A stretch of DNA of 64,000 nt from Cristatella mucedo. Taxonomy: Eukaryota > Bryozoa > Phylactolaemata > Cristatellidae. Of this stretch, positions 33,125-59,400 are shown piece by piece. A model generated the notes under the pieces. It saw only the letters and a list, made by a program, of their open reading frames with translations, was not told where the DNA came from and ran no database searches. The stretch lies in contig WPIO01000163.1 in NCBI GenBank assembly GCA_009760855.2, positions 91,001 through 155,000 of the forward strand, read 5' to 3'. Both the position numbers and the translations under genes were made by a program. The stretch's first letter is position 1, and each line of letters starts with the position of its first letter.

Positions 33125-33480
33125 CCTTTTATGAAATTGATAGTATATTTGTATAGCGCATCAGAGAATTTAACTCTTTCTAGGCACTTTACATTTGCTG
33201 GAAAAAGTAAGCATGATCGAATGATTAATGGTAGCACGATGCTCAACGTCAATCAGCGCAACATGGTTAGAGGTGACATGCACAGGTTCAGCATGAAAAT
33301 ATTGTTAGTGGCAGCAAGCACAGTGTCAGCACGCATAAGCAGGCAAAGGACCGACCACGGGGACAATCTGATTGCCGTGATATACAGATGCATTTTTGCT
33401 TCTTTTGAAACGCCGTCATGTCGCGGGGGATGTCGTGACGGCTTGGCAAAGAACCAACGCCCTAAACGCCCAGATGTTGG
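33125..33480 (-). mobile_element. Old LINE 3' end, unit B
   Basis: Tail (TAGCGCATCAGAG...CTTTCTAGGCACTTTAC), UTR (GGTGACATGCACAGG, ACAGTGTCAGCACGCATAAG) and the beginning of the C-terminal coding region, on the minus strand. The paralogue in C is 57645-57980. Confidence 0.6.
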
Positions 33481-35409
33481 GTTATTGACTTGACTTATGG
33501 GCATGAAAAATTGATTGACGACAGGTAATCCTAGTGGCGGGTGAACCAGGTTCTGCTCACTAGTAGTGCTAGGAGGACCAAGTAGAATGCCCTCTCACCA
33601 AACCCTTGCTCGGCTTATAGGGTTACTTATGTTCACTTGTGGGAGCAGCAACCAGGCAGTGTGTTTTGCCCCCTCCCCACGGCTAACGAGCCATGGCCGG
33701 AAGGGTGAAGGATGGTACATTTTAACATTGGTAATGGTCTACTCGCTCGCAGATAGTCCATGAGGCATTGATCTTACTACGAGGTCTACTAAAGGGTCTA
33801 TGCAAATTCGGGAGTTCGGGTTGGAGAGAGGGAGTGAAAGAGAAAGAGAGACCACGGAGAGAGGTTGGCTTGGGGTCAGTCGCAGCAATGGGAGCGAAGG
33901 TTTTACTCATATAAGAGCAAGCTGAGTTGAAGCCTAGAGATGAGGACGGAGAGGCAGACTGTGATGGTACGCTCACTGTTCCTATACGACGGAGAGGTCA
34001 AGTAATAGGTGTACGACGGAAGGCTATGCTATGGCTTGCCACAGGAGTTAAGGTGTTCGCTTTTTTCGCAGGCCCTGGTGAACGATGGAGGCCTCCCTCC
34101 GAAGTGGCGCTAGTGCTGGGGGCCATGCTCTAGTTTTCCCAAGGGGTTGAGGTGTCCGCTTTGATGATGACCAAGGTTAAGGTGAACGCATCTGATGACC
34201 GAGGCTGCCTGCTCGAGCCTTGTGGCATACGTGAAGCACCTGGCTAGAGATTTAAGTTGTTCTAGGGCGCTGTGCAGATGGATGTGAGTTTACGACCCAG
34301 ATAGTTTCATACGCGCCCAGCCTCGAAGCGGCAATCAGGTACGGGTAACGTATACAGCCCTATTGCTCTAGCTACTCAAGTATTTCTTTCGTGTTTAGAT
34401 GTGCCTCGTTGCAACGGTGGCAACCCGACGAGTCGCTGCGGTCATTGGGACGGGAAGCCACATCGGCTACCTCGGCTACACGCCACAGGCCCAGCCTGTG
34501 TTATTGTCCCATGCCCTACTTAGTGATTAGGGTGGTGGTTGAGCTTGTAGTCGACCTCCACAGCTGAGAACGATGGACGACGTACTCGTTGTGTCGCTGT
34601 AGATTAAATGTCTCTCAAAACCACTCTGTGGCTTCCTACTGGCGTATTTACCAAACTTCAGATGTTGGACATTTTTTGGCCGGCCGTATTGCTATCGTCA
34701 AGGCCTCGGAAGCCACCTTGAGTGACCTAACCAAAGCCCAGTGAGGCCTGCCTAAAGCTCGCCGGTGCACAGGAAGAGGCTAACCAGGTGTAACAGTCAT
34801 AGGTTTCGGTTGGCCGCAGCTCCACCAGTAAAAGTTAGGCGATATGCACCAAGCTAAGCGCGACGATACAGACCGACAGTAGCGACCGAAGTGCTGCATT
34901 GTGCTCAGTCTCAGCGATATGATCAGCCGAATGACTGAGCTATCAATCTAAACAGGCTGATTGCTTGTGCTACTCTTGCGGCATAGTTACCATTGAGCAA
35001 ATGTAGTTTTCAATGTACGATCACGTAATGGGAGTGCCGACGCTGGGAGACTTGCCCGTTTTTCGGCAGCTACTTCTTGCTATCACGATGGTTGGACCGC
35101 CTCAAACGACAGCCGTCCGTTCGGCCTCACCATGTCCGCTCGAGCTCTCTCTTTTGCCGGCTGGCTAAATCTCGCGGCCTCTGCTGAGCTTGGCGCTTTT
35201 GGTCTGACGAAGCCACCGCCTTCCACCCTCGGAAGATCGTGGTGGCGATACGTTGTTCACTGAGAAATTTATCTCCTTACTTTGTGACGAGCAGCAGCTT
35301 TGGCTTTTTACCAGTTTCAGCTTCAGTTTTTACCAGTTTCAGTTTCAGTTCACGCCCTCAGGTCCTGTGTGGACGATAAATTAGCTTTTCCAGTCCTCCC
35401 CTTAAAGAC

Positions 35410-35745
35410 CGTTGGCGACAGAAGCTTTAGCTCTGCAGGTCCTAGACTGTTGAACTCGCTTTAGCAATTCTTAGGCAACGCCAGCTTCTCTCCTACTGCT
35501 GACTATGGATCATCCTTTTCAGCGGTCCTGAGCTGCTACTTCTATGCTACTCACTACCTCAACTGCTCTGCTGACTCTGCTATGCTTCCCACTTTCTCCT
35601 TGTTGCATGAGACGAAGTCTGTTGGCTACCGAATGCGTACCGAAAGCCGCTTAGGCTACGAGTGTGCTAAACAAAACTCTCCTGCCTTACACCCACCTGG
35701 TCTTTATGACTTTGTGGAGTTTCAGACGGAGATGCATTACATTAC
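35410..35745 (+). mobile_element. Second LINE type: 3' end inserted downstream of gene B
   Basis: GGCGACAGAAGCTTTAGCTC encodes GDRSFSSAGPRL(L/W)NSL, then a 3' UTR matching 27075-27310 and a CATTACATTAC tail at 35735. The flanking TTTCAG repeats at 35320-35350 are also absent from A and C. Confidence 0.6.
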
Positions 35746-36154
35746 ATTACAATACTTCGCCAGTGATTGAGCTACTACTGCAGCGAGGTGAACCAGATTC
35801 AAGCTACCACCAATTTCGCCGAAAACGCAGCGCAGCGTTATGGCGTGCCTCTGGCGGATGCGAGTGCCTGGATGTGCAACATCTCGCGCCATCAAGTGGG
35901 GACCTGTCGCCAAAGAGCTTCGATGACAGACAGCAACGTGCGACACGAGAGACAGCACTCTATTCTTGTGTGGCGAATTTTTCCCGTTGAAAAGTGCCAA
36001 CAGCTTCACCTTGAAAAGCAGCCAATGCAGACGTCGAAGCGATCCCAGATGGGTTGCCACCGCTCGTCCAACGATCTGACATACGGCTGCAGGGGTGGCC
36101 AGCGTGGGTGACCTTTGACTGAGTAGAGGAGGCGACCGACGAGAGAGCGTTTTT

Positions 36155-49435
<13,281 letters not shown>

Positions 49436-49530
49436 CCTTGTCTTATCACATGGTCACGACGTTGCCTCGTGATGTCTCTGCGTCTCGCAGTTGTAACCAG
49501 CTGGGCTGAAATCAGGCGTAATAAAATTGA
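49436..49530 (-). promoter_or_regulatory. Copy B 5' leader with minimal upstream ORF
   Basis: The ATGTGA start-stop is at 49451-49446, 10 nt before the main ATG, and the same GCCTGATTTCAG candidate acceptor lies about 75 nt upstream. The spacing to the main ATG differs from copy A by a small indel, but both elements are kept. Confidence 0.35.
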
Positions 49531-50289
49531 TTTTGGACTCGCATCGCATTTGTAGGTTATCCTTTTATCGAGTAAGTTGATATGACTTATCGGTTATTGA
49601 CTGCAGCCTACCTGCATGGGAATTAATGACGCTCACAAAAATACGCCACTCGGCGGCGGCTCGGCGGCCACACGCCTGGGGCGTGCCCGTGGCTGATTTC
49701 CGAGTCAGTGACTCGTTTTACACACAAAAACAAAGCAATTGTTTTGGCGTGCAAATCTCCCGTGGAAAAAGTAGGTTGCACCGACCGTTTACTCGAAATT
49801 ATGAAATGCAATTTTTTTGAAAAATCAAGGGATTGATATCAAGTATTTGCCATACCATGAACTTCGACAGGGAATCGATAGAGCCTGTGTGTCCAGAATA
49901 GCTCTGCTTGCGTCAGCGAAGCTTGTGTCCACCAGCGCGAATCCTGTAGAGTATTCTGTATTTATCTATTATACATATGCAAGTATATAGGTATAATTAT
50001 AATGCATGATATCAGTGTACTCTTCGGGAATCTGCGGAGCCGCGCTAAAATCCTGCTAAAATGGCTTGAGTTATCACCAATTACGTAATAATGCTTCCTC
50101 GATAGTTGTATTCAACACGAGACTGAACCTTAAGAGCCCTCAAAATAAGATTTCAACAGAGGCCAACAGTGGCCATAAGCGGCCCATTTCGCAGCAAGCA
50201 AGACGATGCTGTGTAAAAATTATGCTACGCATCGTTTGCTCGCAAGTTGACTCGCAATTTGTCTGAACTCGTGCTTTACTTTCAATGAG

Positions 50290-50660
50290 TCGACAGAAGA
50301 TCCACAGTACGGATGCACGAACTCAAAATGGTGGTCGCAAGATGCTTGCATGCCTGGCCACAGGGCGACGTACGTGCACGTCTCGGCACAAGCATCCATC
50401 GCCTAAATAGAAGCTCGATAGCTTCAGAGGCCAGCGTGCTGGCGGCGCGGTATCGCGGTACCTATCCGCCGCGGGCCGGGGGCGGCTGCCGCTATTCGCC
50501 ATGTCAGCAGCAGCAGCAGCACGGAGAGTGTAGCAACGGCGTCTTCCGGCTCCTCGTTCGCAGCTTCTCATTCACTGGCTCACGCTTCTAGTTTGGGCCA
50601 GAACCGGTACCCTCGCACTAAGTTTCGCTTTCGGCGGTTATCATAACCGCCGAGGGGTAA
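50290..50660 (-). promoter_or_regulatory. Candidate upstream region of copy B
   Basis: Counterpart of 22020-22380: CGCGGTATCGCGGTACC, CAG repeats, ATGGCGAATAGCGGC on the minus strand and a CGGTTATCATAACCG palindrome. The following segment holding the TATA motif in copy A is replaced here by a short tandem repeat (50668-50732). Confidence 0.28.
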
Positions 50661-50667
50661 CTGAGCC

Positions 50668-50732
50668 TCAATCATAAATATAAATATCTGACGATGGTAA
50701 ATATCTGACGAAGATAAATATCTGACGATGCG
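50668..50732. repeat. AAATATCTGACGAxG tandem repeat
   Basis: Three copies of (A/G)TAAATATCTGACGA. It sits where copy A has the TATA-containing segment. Confidence 0.8.
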
Positions 50733-51065
50733 CTCTGAGGCGGCCCTTTGAGGTAGTCCGCATCTAAGTCCGAGTATTAATGATTGCGGCCATTTTCTAA
50801 ATGGGCGACATTTGCGATAAGCGTGAAGACGCTCAAGGCGACCGTTAGTTGTACAAGGACCTGGCTGCGAGAGTTCCATTCGGACGGACGTTAGCAAAAT
50901 GGATGTAGTGGAAGTAAAACTTCTGCACTCGCGCAGATCTACACGTAACATTATGTCAAATTTTAAGAAGCTCTAGCCAGCCATTTCTTGGAACAAATGA
51001 CGTACAGCCGAGCGTCACAGCGAGCTGGGCTGCTGCGCCTTCGCCATCATTAATTATGGCCATAA

Positions 51066-51096
51066 TATTGACGGCAGCATTTTGCTGCCGTCAATA
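51066..51096. other. Perfect hairpin upstream of copy B
   Basis: TATTGACGGCAGCA, loop TTT, TGCTGCCGTCAATA: a 14-bp perfect stem. A second, imperfect CCGGCAGCATTTAGCTGCCG follows at 51104. Units at 23150 and 30274 have only the shorter GGCAGCATTTTGCTGCC. Confidence 0.75.
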
Positions 51097-51299
51097 AAAT
51101 ATTGCCGGCAGCATTTAGCTGCCGCTTGTTACCCGTTTTCTTTTTCGGCCCAGATTTCCTTCGATTAGCACTTCACGGCGAATCTCTTTTCCTATCTTCT
51201 TTACTTATGAGCGGCCACTCACTAACGGCGCTCCTCCTGGGGCGGGCGGGACTGGGCTGGGCTGGGCAGGGCGGGGCTCGGCAGGGCTGCGGCTTTCTT

Positions 51300-52000
51300 T
51301 CTCGGTCCCGTGCTGCTGCTAAACTAGGCAGCCGCTTTTCGAGCAGACGATTTGAAAGAAAGCTCGATTAGCGGAAGCTCGCGTCGCTACAACGCTCGAC
51401 ACGCTAAATATGTTGATTTTTGCGGTGCGTACGCCAAAAGAAGCTCTTCAAGGCCTGCGTCAAAGAACGGATACGTTGGACATTCGTAGTCGTCTCACTC
51501 AAGTTTCACTACGGCCGAGTTCTTAGTGCGAAATATTTGACTGCGTGTAGATTTTGGATGAGTCACAATTTATAGTGCGACCGATGTATTCTTTTATTTG
51601 TTTAGTGACAGTTTATAGATCTGAAGCTCCAGATCTCAGCATTCGAATTTTGCTTCATTTAGCACTCCTTAGGATCCGTTTCCCGGCGATAGGTTATTTC
51701 GACGAGTCCGAAAACTAAGGTTTTCAATTACATTTTACATTCATTTTCAATTACAAGAAAAGGACTAAAGAAAGGAGCAACCAGCATGAGGTTCGGCTTA
51801 ACCTTCCATGCGACTCGCTAAAGTTGTAAGTAATACAACCACAATCGATCGTGTGACCCTGCGATCCGAAAGGAATTTATCTCGGCGCGGCGCCCGGCGG
51901 CTACAAATTTCGACGACGGATGGCATCAGCTGGTTAGACGCCCACGTGAGAGGAGGCAGCCGCCACGACAGTCGAGCCGACCGAATAAACGGGATGTGCG
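51300..52000. other. Spacer, no gene recognised
   Basis: Sequence between the GGGGCGGG tract and the TG microsatellite; absent from the paralogous 30.5 kb region. No family resemblance seen. Confidence 0.35.
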
Positions 52001-52003
52001 TAC

Positions 52004-52021
52004 GTGTGTGTGGGCGTGTGC

Positions 52022-52063
<42 letters not shown>

Positions 52064-52112
52064 CTGCGCGTGTGTGCGTGTGCGCGTGTGCGCGTACATG
52101 TGAGTGTGCGTG
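52004..52112. repeat. (TG)n microsatellite
   Basis: TG run with GCG interruptions; counterpart of 30545-30785. Confidence 0.9.
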
Positions 52113-52559
52113 TTTGTGCGGGTCGTCTGGGGCGGCTATTTTTAGGGTCCGTAGGGTTTCCACGATTCGTCTTTCCTGAAGCGGTAGCCCACGTCTCGCT
52201 CTTTGCGAAAAGAGGCGTGTCGATCGACTTAACAACGAATGAAGTGCACAGCGTCGGCACTCATTAGCGCTCGTGGAAGACAGAGGTCATTTCACCAAAG
52301 GACAATTCTCGCTCGCTCAAAATTGAAAAACAACCAGGTGCGATCAGCGGCTTTTTCAAAGGGCAATCGAATACTTGCGACGCGACGCCCGGCTCTAGGA
52401 AATCTCTCTCGCCACGCTGACGAGCGCGTCATTGCTTTACGCACAGCTTCGGCGGGAGCGAGCGAGCGCAGCTTTCGCCAGCGGGCGCGCGTTCTCGAAG
52501 CTCTGCTATTACCGCTACGCAAATTAGGCTGTTAAATCAGCTACCGCTCATTTAGTTTA

Positions 52560-53270
52560 TTACGACCTTCGAACCCCTCGGGCCCGCCCCCACCCCACGC
52601 TCAGCTGCGCCGTAGGCCGGTCCGTTAACCGCATCCTCCGAACAGCCGCGTCCAACGGCCGCCGAGACATCGACGGCCAAGGCCGGTCCGCAAGACGCCG
52701 CCGCCTCTCACCTCCCCCACGGCGCCACCCAGCCACACCCGGTCGGTCGCATTAGGCGCCTCCGACCTAGAGAGCGAAAGTCGTCGGCGTCTTCGACTGC
52801 GTGCGAGCTCGCCGGTCGACTGCGGGGGCGGCGAACACCAGCAGGGCTGCCCAGCTGCACCGTCGACGGATACGCTCGCGACGCGCTCGGCCGCCACTTG
52901 CTTATCTCTCCGGTCCCCGCGGCCGCCGACGACGCCACCGCCGTCGTCCCAGCTTGTTCGGCCGACCGTGGCGAACGCGCAGAGCCCGCGGCACATGCGC
53001 GCTAGCGCCGCGTTTGCGACGCGGAAGTGGGTCCTCAGTCCTCGCCTTCCCAGTCTCGCGTGCGCGTCTACGCCCTCTGCCGACGTAGCGTAACCGCGCT
53101 CGCGCTCGATGGAGCGGCCGCTTACCGGCCGGCGAACTGCGTCCGAACTGTGCGGCTCCTCTAGAGCGTGTCTTAGGAACGGCGGTGGCGGCGGGGGAGG
53201 AATCCGACCGACGCACTCCGAACAAACATCGATCCGCGGCTTGCCGACCGCATATTATGTACACTACCGC
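52560..53270. promoter_or_regulatory. CpG-rich block upstream of copy B
   Basis: Paralogue of 31380-32090, about 3 kb upstream of the copy B start codon. It has the same order of short blocks (TTGGCGGTCGAGACG-like, CTCTCTAGGT, GCGGCCGCTTACC). Indels shift the open frames relative to the other copy, which argues against coding and for a promoter or first-exon role. Confidence 0.35.
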
Positions 53271-55082
53271 ATTGCAGGCCGCTCACTCAGCGGCCATTGT
53301 TACCCATGTACAATGCAATAGCTCGTCGGCATTCTAAAGACCGCTAGCCAGCGCCCGAGGCGTTCATAGTCCGCCGGGTTGTGCGCCGCCGACGGCCAGC
53401 GTTCATCCTGACGTCCACGCCACCTCTTGCCGCCGCCTGAGTTGGCTAGCTTCCCCTACTCAAGGTCGAGCTATACCTCGTGCACTAACTCCCCTGTCAC
53501 CCATCTCTGTACTCAGGCTAGGGTTGGTTGGCTGGGACCCGATGGCTGTAATGAGGGTCGCCGGCTAGGCCGGGGATGGACCTACGGCATCGCTGGATGT
53601 GTGCGGTGACGCGAGGTCGCCGGGGCTCTTGTATAGGAGAAGTTGGCCGACCGAGTAAGTCGTGGTGTTAGAGACTTCTGGTCTCGCCGAGTTATGCACC
53701 AGGATTCGTGCAGGCATGCTCCGGCGATGCTGCCACGCACGCAAGGGGAATTGTGATGGAAAATGCTTGTGCCCAAGGCACAAGCGGAGCCGGATAGCTC
53801 GCTCGTTGTTAAGACTTGTATATTCCGCGTTCCCCGTGTTCGCGCTTGCTGCGTCGTCTTTCGCCCCCATAGTGTATTGTGTGTAAGACCCTCCCTATGG
53901 ACTTATTTAGGTCCTCTGTTGTTGTTGGCGCATGTGTTATTACAAAGAGGTTTGTAGCACCTTGCTGGCCTTGGCTGAATTTTAGCGCGAACAAGAGCTG
54001 TTCGGATGGGGGCTAGAACTCTCGTGTCCTGGAGCAGTGAGCCAGAGAGGAGCGCTAGTGCGGTTAGAGAGCAAGAGCTTAAGAGCAAACCAGAAAGCCC
54101 TGAGACCAGCGGTGGCGATTCGGCCTTTAGAAGTGGTCCGATACCCGCGGAAGCTGCTGAATATTGTTGGCTATCCTGTCCACCTCCATCTTCACTCGTT
54201 CCAAGAAAGAATCGTCTGGAACTCATTCGCCATTCAAGCTGGACAGAGGTGCCCTTCCAGTGGCCTAGTGGCGGTATTAATTCCTTACCGTAATGGCCCA
54301 TGGTGTCGGGCCCAATACCACTAAGCTCTTGCCCCATTGTCTCAGGTTAGTATTTAAGAGTCGAGCGACTCTTGATCTTTTGGTTATTTTGGTCTTTTGT
54401 CCGGCTCTGCGCTTCGATGCTGTCGGACTCGTTTCTCTGAACGCGAGGGAGGAGGGCGGGCTGATCGCCGGCGATTGACGGAACAGGACGAGACAGCGCT
54501 GGGAGGATTCGGCGGACTCCACCGAATACGGTCGTATCGCGCCCGAGCTGGCATTTTGCGTTTCTTTTGTGTGTGCACGCTAGCACGCGGGCTCGGCATA
54601 AGGATTTGCCGACGCGAGCTAGACGTAGTTGGCGTGTGTGGAGTCCTCCAGTCAAGGTTTCTAGTCCTTTCAAGTCCTAGTCCTCCGGTCAAGGTCTAGG
54701 CTCTGGCTCGGGCTCCGTCTATTCGGGTCGTTCCCACTATAGACGTAAGTAGCCTCAGTGTGGAGAAGTATTCCCTCCGAAAAAGTGTTGGTGCTGTTGA
54801 GAGCGTGCAAGGAGTGTGGAGATAAAACTGAGCTATACGCGCAGCGACTTTGTGCGCTGGCGAATAAAGCTCAGTAAAATCCCCAATTTGTGTGTCTCGC
54901 TTTCCAATTCACGCAGCTGACTCACGAACCCCTTTAGTAACGGTAAGAAGGTTGGCGCCACAAACGCTCGTTTCGTGGCGGCCAGCTTATTGCGCGTAGG
55001 CGCGCACCGAACGGCATAAGGTGCTAGGCTACGCCTTTAGGTAGACGGCAGGTCAAGATTACCCCGCCGAGCCTTCGGCGTT

Positions 55083-55201
55083 ACAGGTTTACCGGACGGC
55101 CGCTCGTCTTCCCTAGCTCGGCGGCATGGCGAGCGGCAGCGTGGCCAGAGTGTCGCGGCGTTTGGCGGGAATTGGCCTCTGACCCCTGGAATTCGGTTAC
55201 A
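55083..55201 (+). repeat. LTR-like direct repeat, left
   Basis: Shares ACAGGTTTA, CGGACGGCCGCTCGTCT, GGCATGGCGAGCGGCAGC-like blocks with 56347-56466 at roughly four bases in five. Confidence 0.6.
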
Positions 55202-56346
55202 TTTCGGCGACCCTTGCAGTGACGAACATTTTTAGCAACCTTCTGTTTTGCGTGCATGTGTCTTGTTTTGAATGTGTGTACGTGGATAGTGGTTTCTGGT
55301 GGTATATTGAAAACGCTGCCGATAGCAGCCGTTACCGCGTGGTGCGGACGTCTCTGAGCCGGATGGTTAGGCTAGGTCAGTCGATTGGGCGTTCCTTATT
55401 GGCGGGTAAGCCGGGGTCATTAATTTTCAGCTGTGGCTATGACAGCTGGAGAACAGCTAGCTATAGTCATTTCAGTCCGTGCCAGGGAGAAAAAACTCCA
55501 GTTCATAGCGTGCTTGCCTATGCTGTCTTGGGTCAAAATAACACGATTGTTATGAGTTGTAGACAATAGCAGTGTTGACGGGCTCAGGAAAATCAGCTGC
55601 CGAAAGCCAGCCTGGCGCTTGGTGTGAACTCTGCCTTCTGTCGAAGCTGAATGCGACCTGCACGAATGCAGCTTGGACGATCCAGGTGGAGCCTAACGAT
55701 TGTCATCGACCCACTTCCAAATACCACCGGCATCATAGCCATTGAACGGCCAAGCCGAGGAGTTGAACCAGCGACGACTGCCGCTAGAGGATCAGACAGC
55801 AGCTCAGTGGGCTCCCAGATGAGCTAGCCCCATCGGAAGCCAACTCGTTATTGATGGACTGTTCATGTGCTGTGTCGCACGAGCCATTAAGAGTGACGGT
55901 GCCCTTGGTCTGTTTTGTGTTGTAGGGGAGGACTAAGTTGACTCCGATCACATCGTGCAGCAAGGAGAGTTGGAGATTTGCAGTGAACAAGGCTCATCTG
56001 CGAAGCAGTTCGACCGACTCGTGCTGACGCCTTGAGAGAGAACATCGACTAGACAGTACGGTACCCGGAGCACCAACATACGTCTTCCCTGAACTGGATC
56101 TTCTGCGAGAACTTTGTAGATTAGTGATTCTTGTATAGCGCAGCTTGATGACTTTTGTAATCGCGACTTGTGTGGACTCAACTTTTGTAACCGTCTTTTG
56201 TAACCACGACGTTGTGTAGCCGCATTTAGGATACGGCTTGTTCGGCAGCCGCTACTGAGCATGTTAAAGCCTCTGTGATGGCTGCATGGCTCAACGTGTG
56301 GTGGGGGGCTATAGCAGAAACGATGACATGTCTCCCCCGGAGGCTG

Positions 56347-56466
56347 ACAGGTTTATCCGGACGGCCGCTCGTCTCACCCTAGCTCGGCTGCATGGCGAGC
56401 GGCAGCATGGCCGGAGTATGGCGGATCAGGCAGGAATTAGCCTCCGACACCTAAAACTCGGTGACA
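56347..56466 (+). repeat. LTR-like direct repeat, right
   Basis: See 55083-55201. If the terminal repeat begins at the TGTCTCCC of 56329, it is about 138 bases, TG...CA. Confidence 0.55.
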
Positions 56467-56469
56467 GGT

Positions 56470-59400
56470 GCAGCCGCCGTCGTCCCCGCTTGTTCGGCCG
56501 ACCGTGGTGAACGGTCTACGCCCTCTGCAGACAGACTACGCCTACGCGCTCGGGCTCACTGAAGCAGCCGCTGACCGTCAGGCGAACAGCGTCCAAACAG
56601 TGCTCACTCGGCGGCCATGGTAACCAGCCGTCCAATGCAATAGCTCGTCGGCATTCTAAAGACCGTGAGCCAGGACCCAAGGCGTCCATCGTCCGCCGGG
56701 TTGTGCGCCGCCGACGGCCAGCGTCCATCCTGACGTCCAAGCCACCTCTTGCCGCCGCCTGAGTTGGCTAGCTTCCCCTACTCGCGGTCGAGCTATACTG
56801 TGTGCACCAACTCCCCTAAAGCCGACCAGCCGCTCATTTGCAAACCGCAGAACCCTAAACCAGGCGAAGCGCTGCTAAGCCGTAAATCTTAAACCGTAAA
56901 CCCGTCTTAACCGCCATTCTGCAGCCCTAAGTCTAAATCGTAAGATACATGCCTATACCAGAAGCATCAAGTTGCCAAGCGTCCTAGCTGGTTCACTCCT
57001 CTCCAAATCCGTCCCGCGTGGCTCAAGAATGCACTTTTAAGCTTCAGCTGCAGCAGACGCCTCTATTCCGGTGAGCGCTCCCCTCGCCTCAAGTCACATT
57101 CAGAGCAGCAATTGTAGAATGCTTATGTTACATATCACTAGCGCTTGCAAATTTAGCCATGATGGCATTGCCGAGCTCAGTCAGAGGTTTCTATGAGATA
57201 ATCCCTCGTCTAAAAGCAAACGTAAAATCTATGCGAAATGCTGGTTCGTGCCTTTAAAGGAGAATGAACAGCTTGGCTTGAGGTGTGACAACTTGTGTCT
57301 GACTTGACTTTAATAGCTCGTGACATCCGGATACTCGACGGCTGAAGCGTCGATAATTCATGCACGGCATGCCGAAAAAATGCTGAATCACATATCTCTT
57401 GTCTTTAATTCCATCAACCAAAAGAAGACTTTTCGCTGGTGTTACACGTGAGAGTTCTCGTAAGAGCTCTCACCATCTACGTGGCATTCGGCTCGAAAGC
57501 GACAGCCAGCAGACTTGCAAAGCCATAGTTCGCGTGTATATATTCGCATGGACTCGCTGTGTGACTTGGTTGGAAGCTTGGAGAATCTGCTCGATGTTTG
57601 ATGCACAAGTGGCGAGCAGCTCCGAGGGCATAACCAGTCTGTGTCCTCTTATAATAATAACAATATATTTGTATAGCACCTCAGAGATCCTAACTCTTTC
57701 TAGGTACTTTACATTTGCTGGAAAAAAGAAGCACGATTGAATGGTTAATGGTAGCACGATACTCAACGTCAACCAGCGTAACATGGTTAGAGGTGACATG
57801 CATATTTTCAGCATGCAATAATTGTTAGTGGCAGCATGCACAGAGTCTGCACACATAAGCAGGCAAAGGACCGACCACGTGGACGATCTGAATGCTGCGA
57901 TATACAGATGCATTTTTGCTCTTTTGAAACGACGTCATGACACAGGTGACAACGTGATGGCTTGGCAAAGAACCAACGCCCCACGTGCCTAGATGGTGGG
58001 TTATTAGGTTACCTTATGGGCATCAGAATTGATTGACGACAGGTAATCCTAGAGGAGGGTGAACCAGGTTCTGCTCACTAGTTGTGCTCGGAGGACCAAG
58101 TAGAATGCCCTCTCGCCTAACCCTTGCTCGGCTGATAGGGTTAGTTATGTTTACTTGTGGGAGCAGAGGTGAAGGATGAAGGACGATAACAAGGGAGAAG
58201 GATGGTAACGTTTAACGTTGGTAATGAACTACTCGCTCGCCGATAGTCCGTGTGGCCATGATCCTACGACGGGGACTACTAAAGGGTCTACGCAAATTCG
58301 GGAGTTCGGGTATAACAGAGGGAGTGAGAGAGAGCGAGAGAGAGAGAGAGAGAGATAGACCACGGAGAGAGGTTGGCTTGGGTTCAGTCGCAGCAATGGG
58401 AGCGAAAGTTTTACTCATATAAGAGCGAGCAGAATTGAAGCCTAAGGATGAGGACGGAGAGGCAGACTAAGACGGTAGGCTCACTGTTCTAATACGACGG
58501 AAGAGGGCGAGTAATGCACCCTAGTGTACGATAGGGGGCTATGCTCTAGTTTGCCACAGGGGTTAAGGTGTTCGCTTTTTTGATGACCGAGGTTAAGGTG
58601 AAGGCATCTGATGGCCGAGGCTGCCTGCTCGAGCCTGGTGGCATACGTGAAGCGCCTGGATAGAGATTAAAGTTGTTCTAGGGCACTGTGCAGATGGATG
58701 TGTTTTTACGACCCAGATAGTTTCATGCGCGCCCAGCCTCGAAGCGGCAAGCAGGTAAGCGTAACGTATACCACCCTATCGCTCTAGCTACTCAAGTGTT
58801 TGTTATCGTGTTTAGATTCGCCTCGGCGAAACGGTGGCAACGCGACGAGTCGCTGTGGTCATTGGGACGGGACACTAATTCGGCTACCTCGGCTACACAC
58901 CACAGACCCAGCTTGTGTTATTATCCCACGCGTCACTTAGTGATTAGGTGGTGGTTGAGCTTGTAGACGACCTCCACAGCTGAGAAAAGCGGACGACGTA
59001 CTCGTTGTGTCGCTGTAGATTAAATGTCTCTCAAGACCGCTTTGTGGCTCGCTACTGGCGTATCCACCAAACTTGAGATATGAGACACGTTTTTCCGGCC
59101 GTATTGCTATCGACAAGGGTTCAGCAGCCACTTTGAATAAGCTAACCAAAGCCTAGTTAGGCTTGCCTTAAGCCCGCCGGTGCACAAGAAGAGGCGAACC
59201 AGGCGCAGCAGTCATAGGCTTCGGTTGCCCGCAGCTCCATCAGCAAAGGTTTGGTGATAGACACCAAGCTAAGCGTAACGATAGAGACCGAAGGTAGCGA
59301 CTGAGCTGATGCATTGTGCTCATCGTCGGCATTTAGTTTTAGAGGGCTTACTGGCATTCAGGTGCGAGTCTCAGCGATAAGAGCAGAATGCCTTAGCGAT

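Larger units (their letters stand above)
32310..36154. repeat. Unit B: downstream part of the duplicated segment
   Basis: Paralogous to 4340-8585 and 56815-60172. No gene recognised. It differs from A by a retained LINE tail (33125-33480), a shorter GA tract (33822-33850) and an inserted LINE end (35320-35760). Confidence 0.8.
53500..56466 (+). mobile_element. LTR-retrotransposon-like insertion without coding domains
   Basis: About 3 kb found only here, breaking a block that resumes at 56470. A 119-base segment (55083-55201) ending GGTTACA recurs at 56347-56466 ending GGTGACA, like the ends of two LTRs. The first is followed by TTTCGGCGACCC, which resembles a tRNA primer-binding site, and the second is preceded by the G-rich GTGGTGGGGGG (56299). 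AATAAA is at 54863. No gag, protease, RT or integrase motif is present; the 116-codon frame at 55219-55569 is unrecognised. It is non-autonomous or heavily deleted. Confidence 0.4.
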
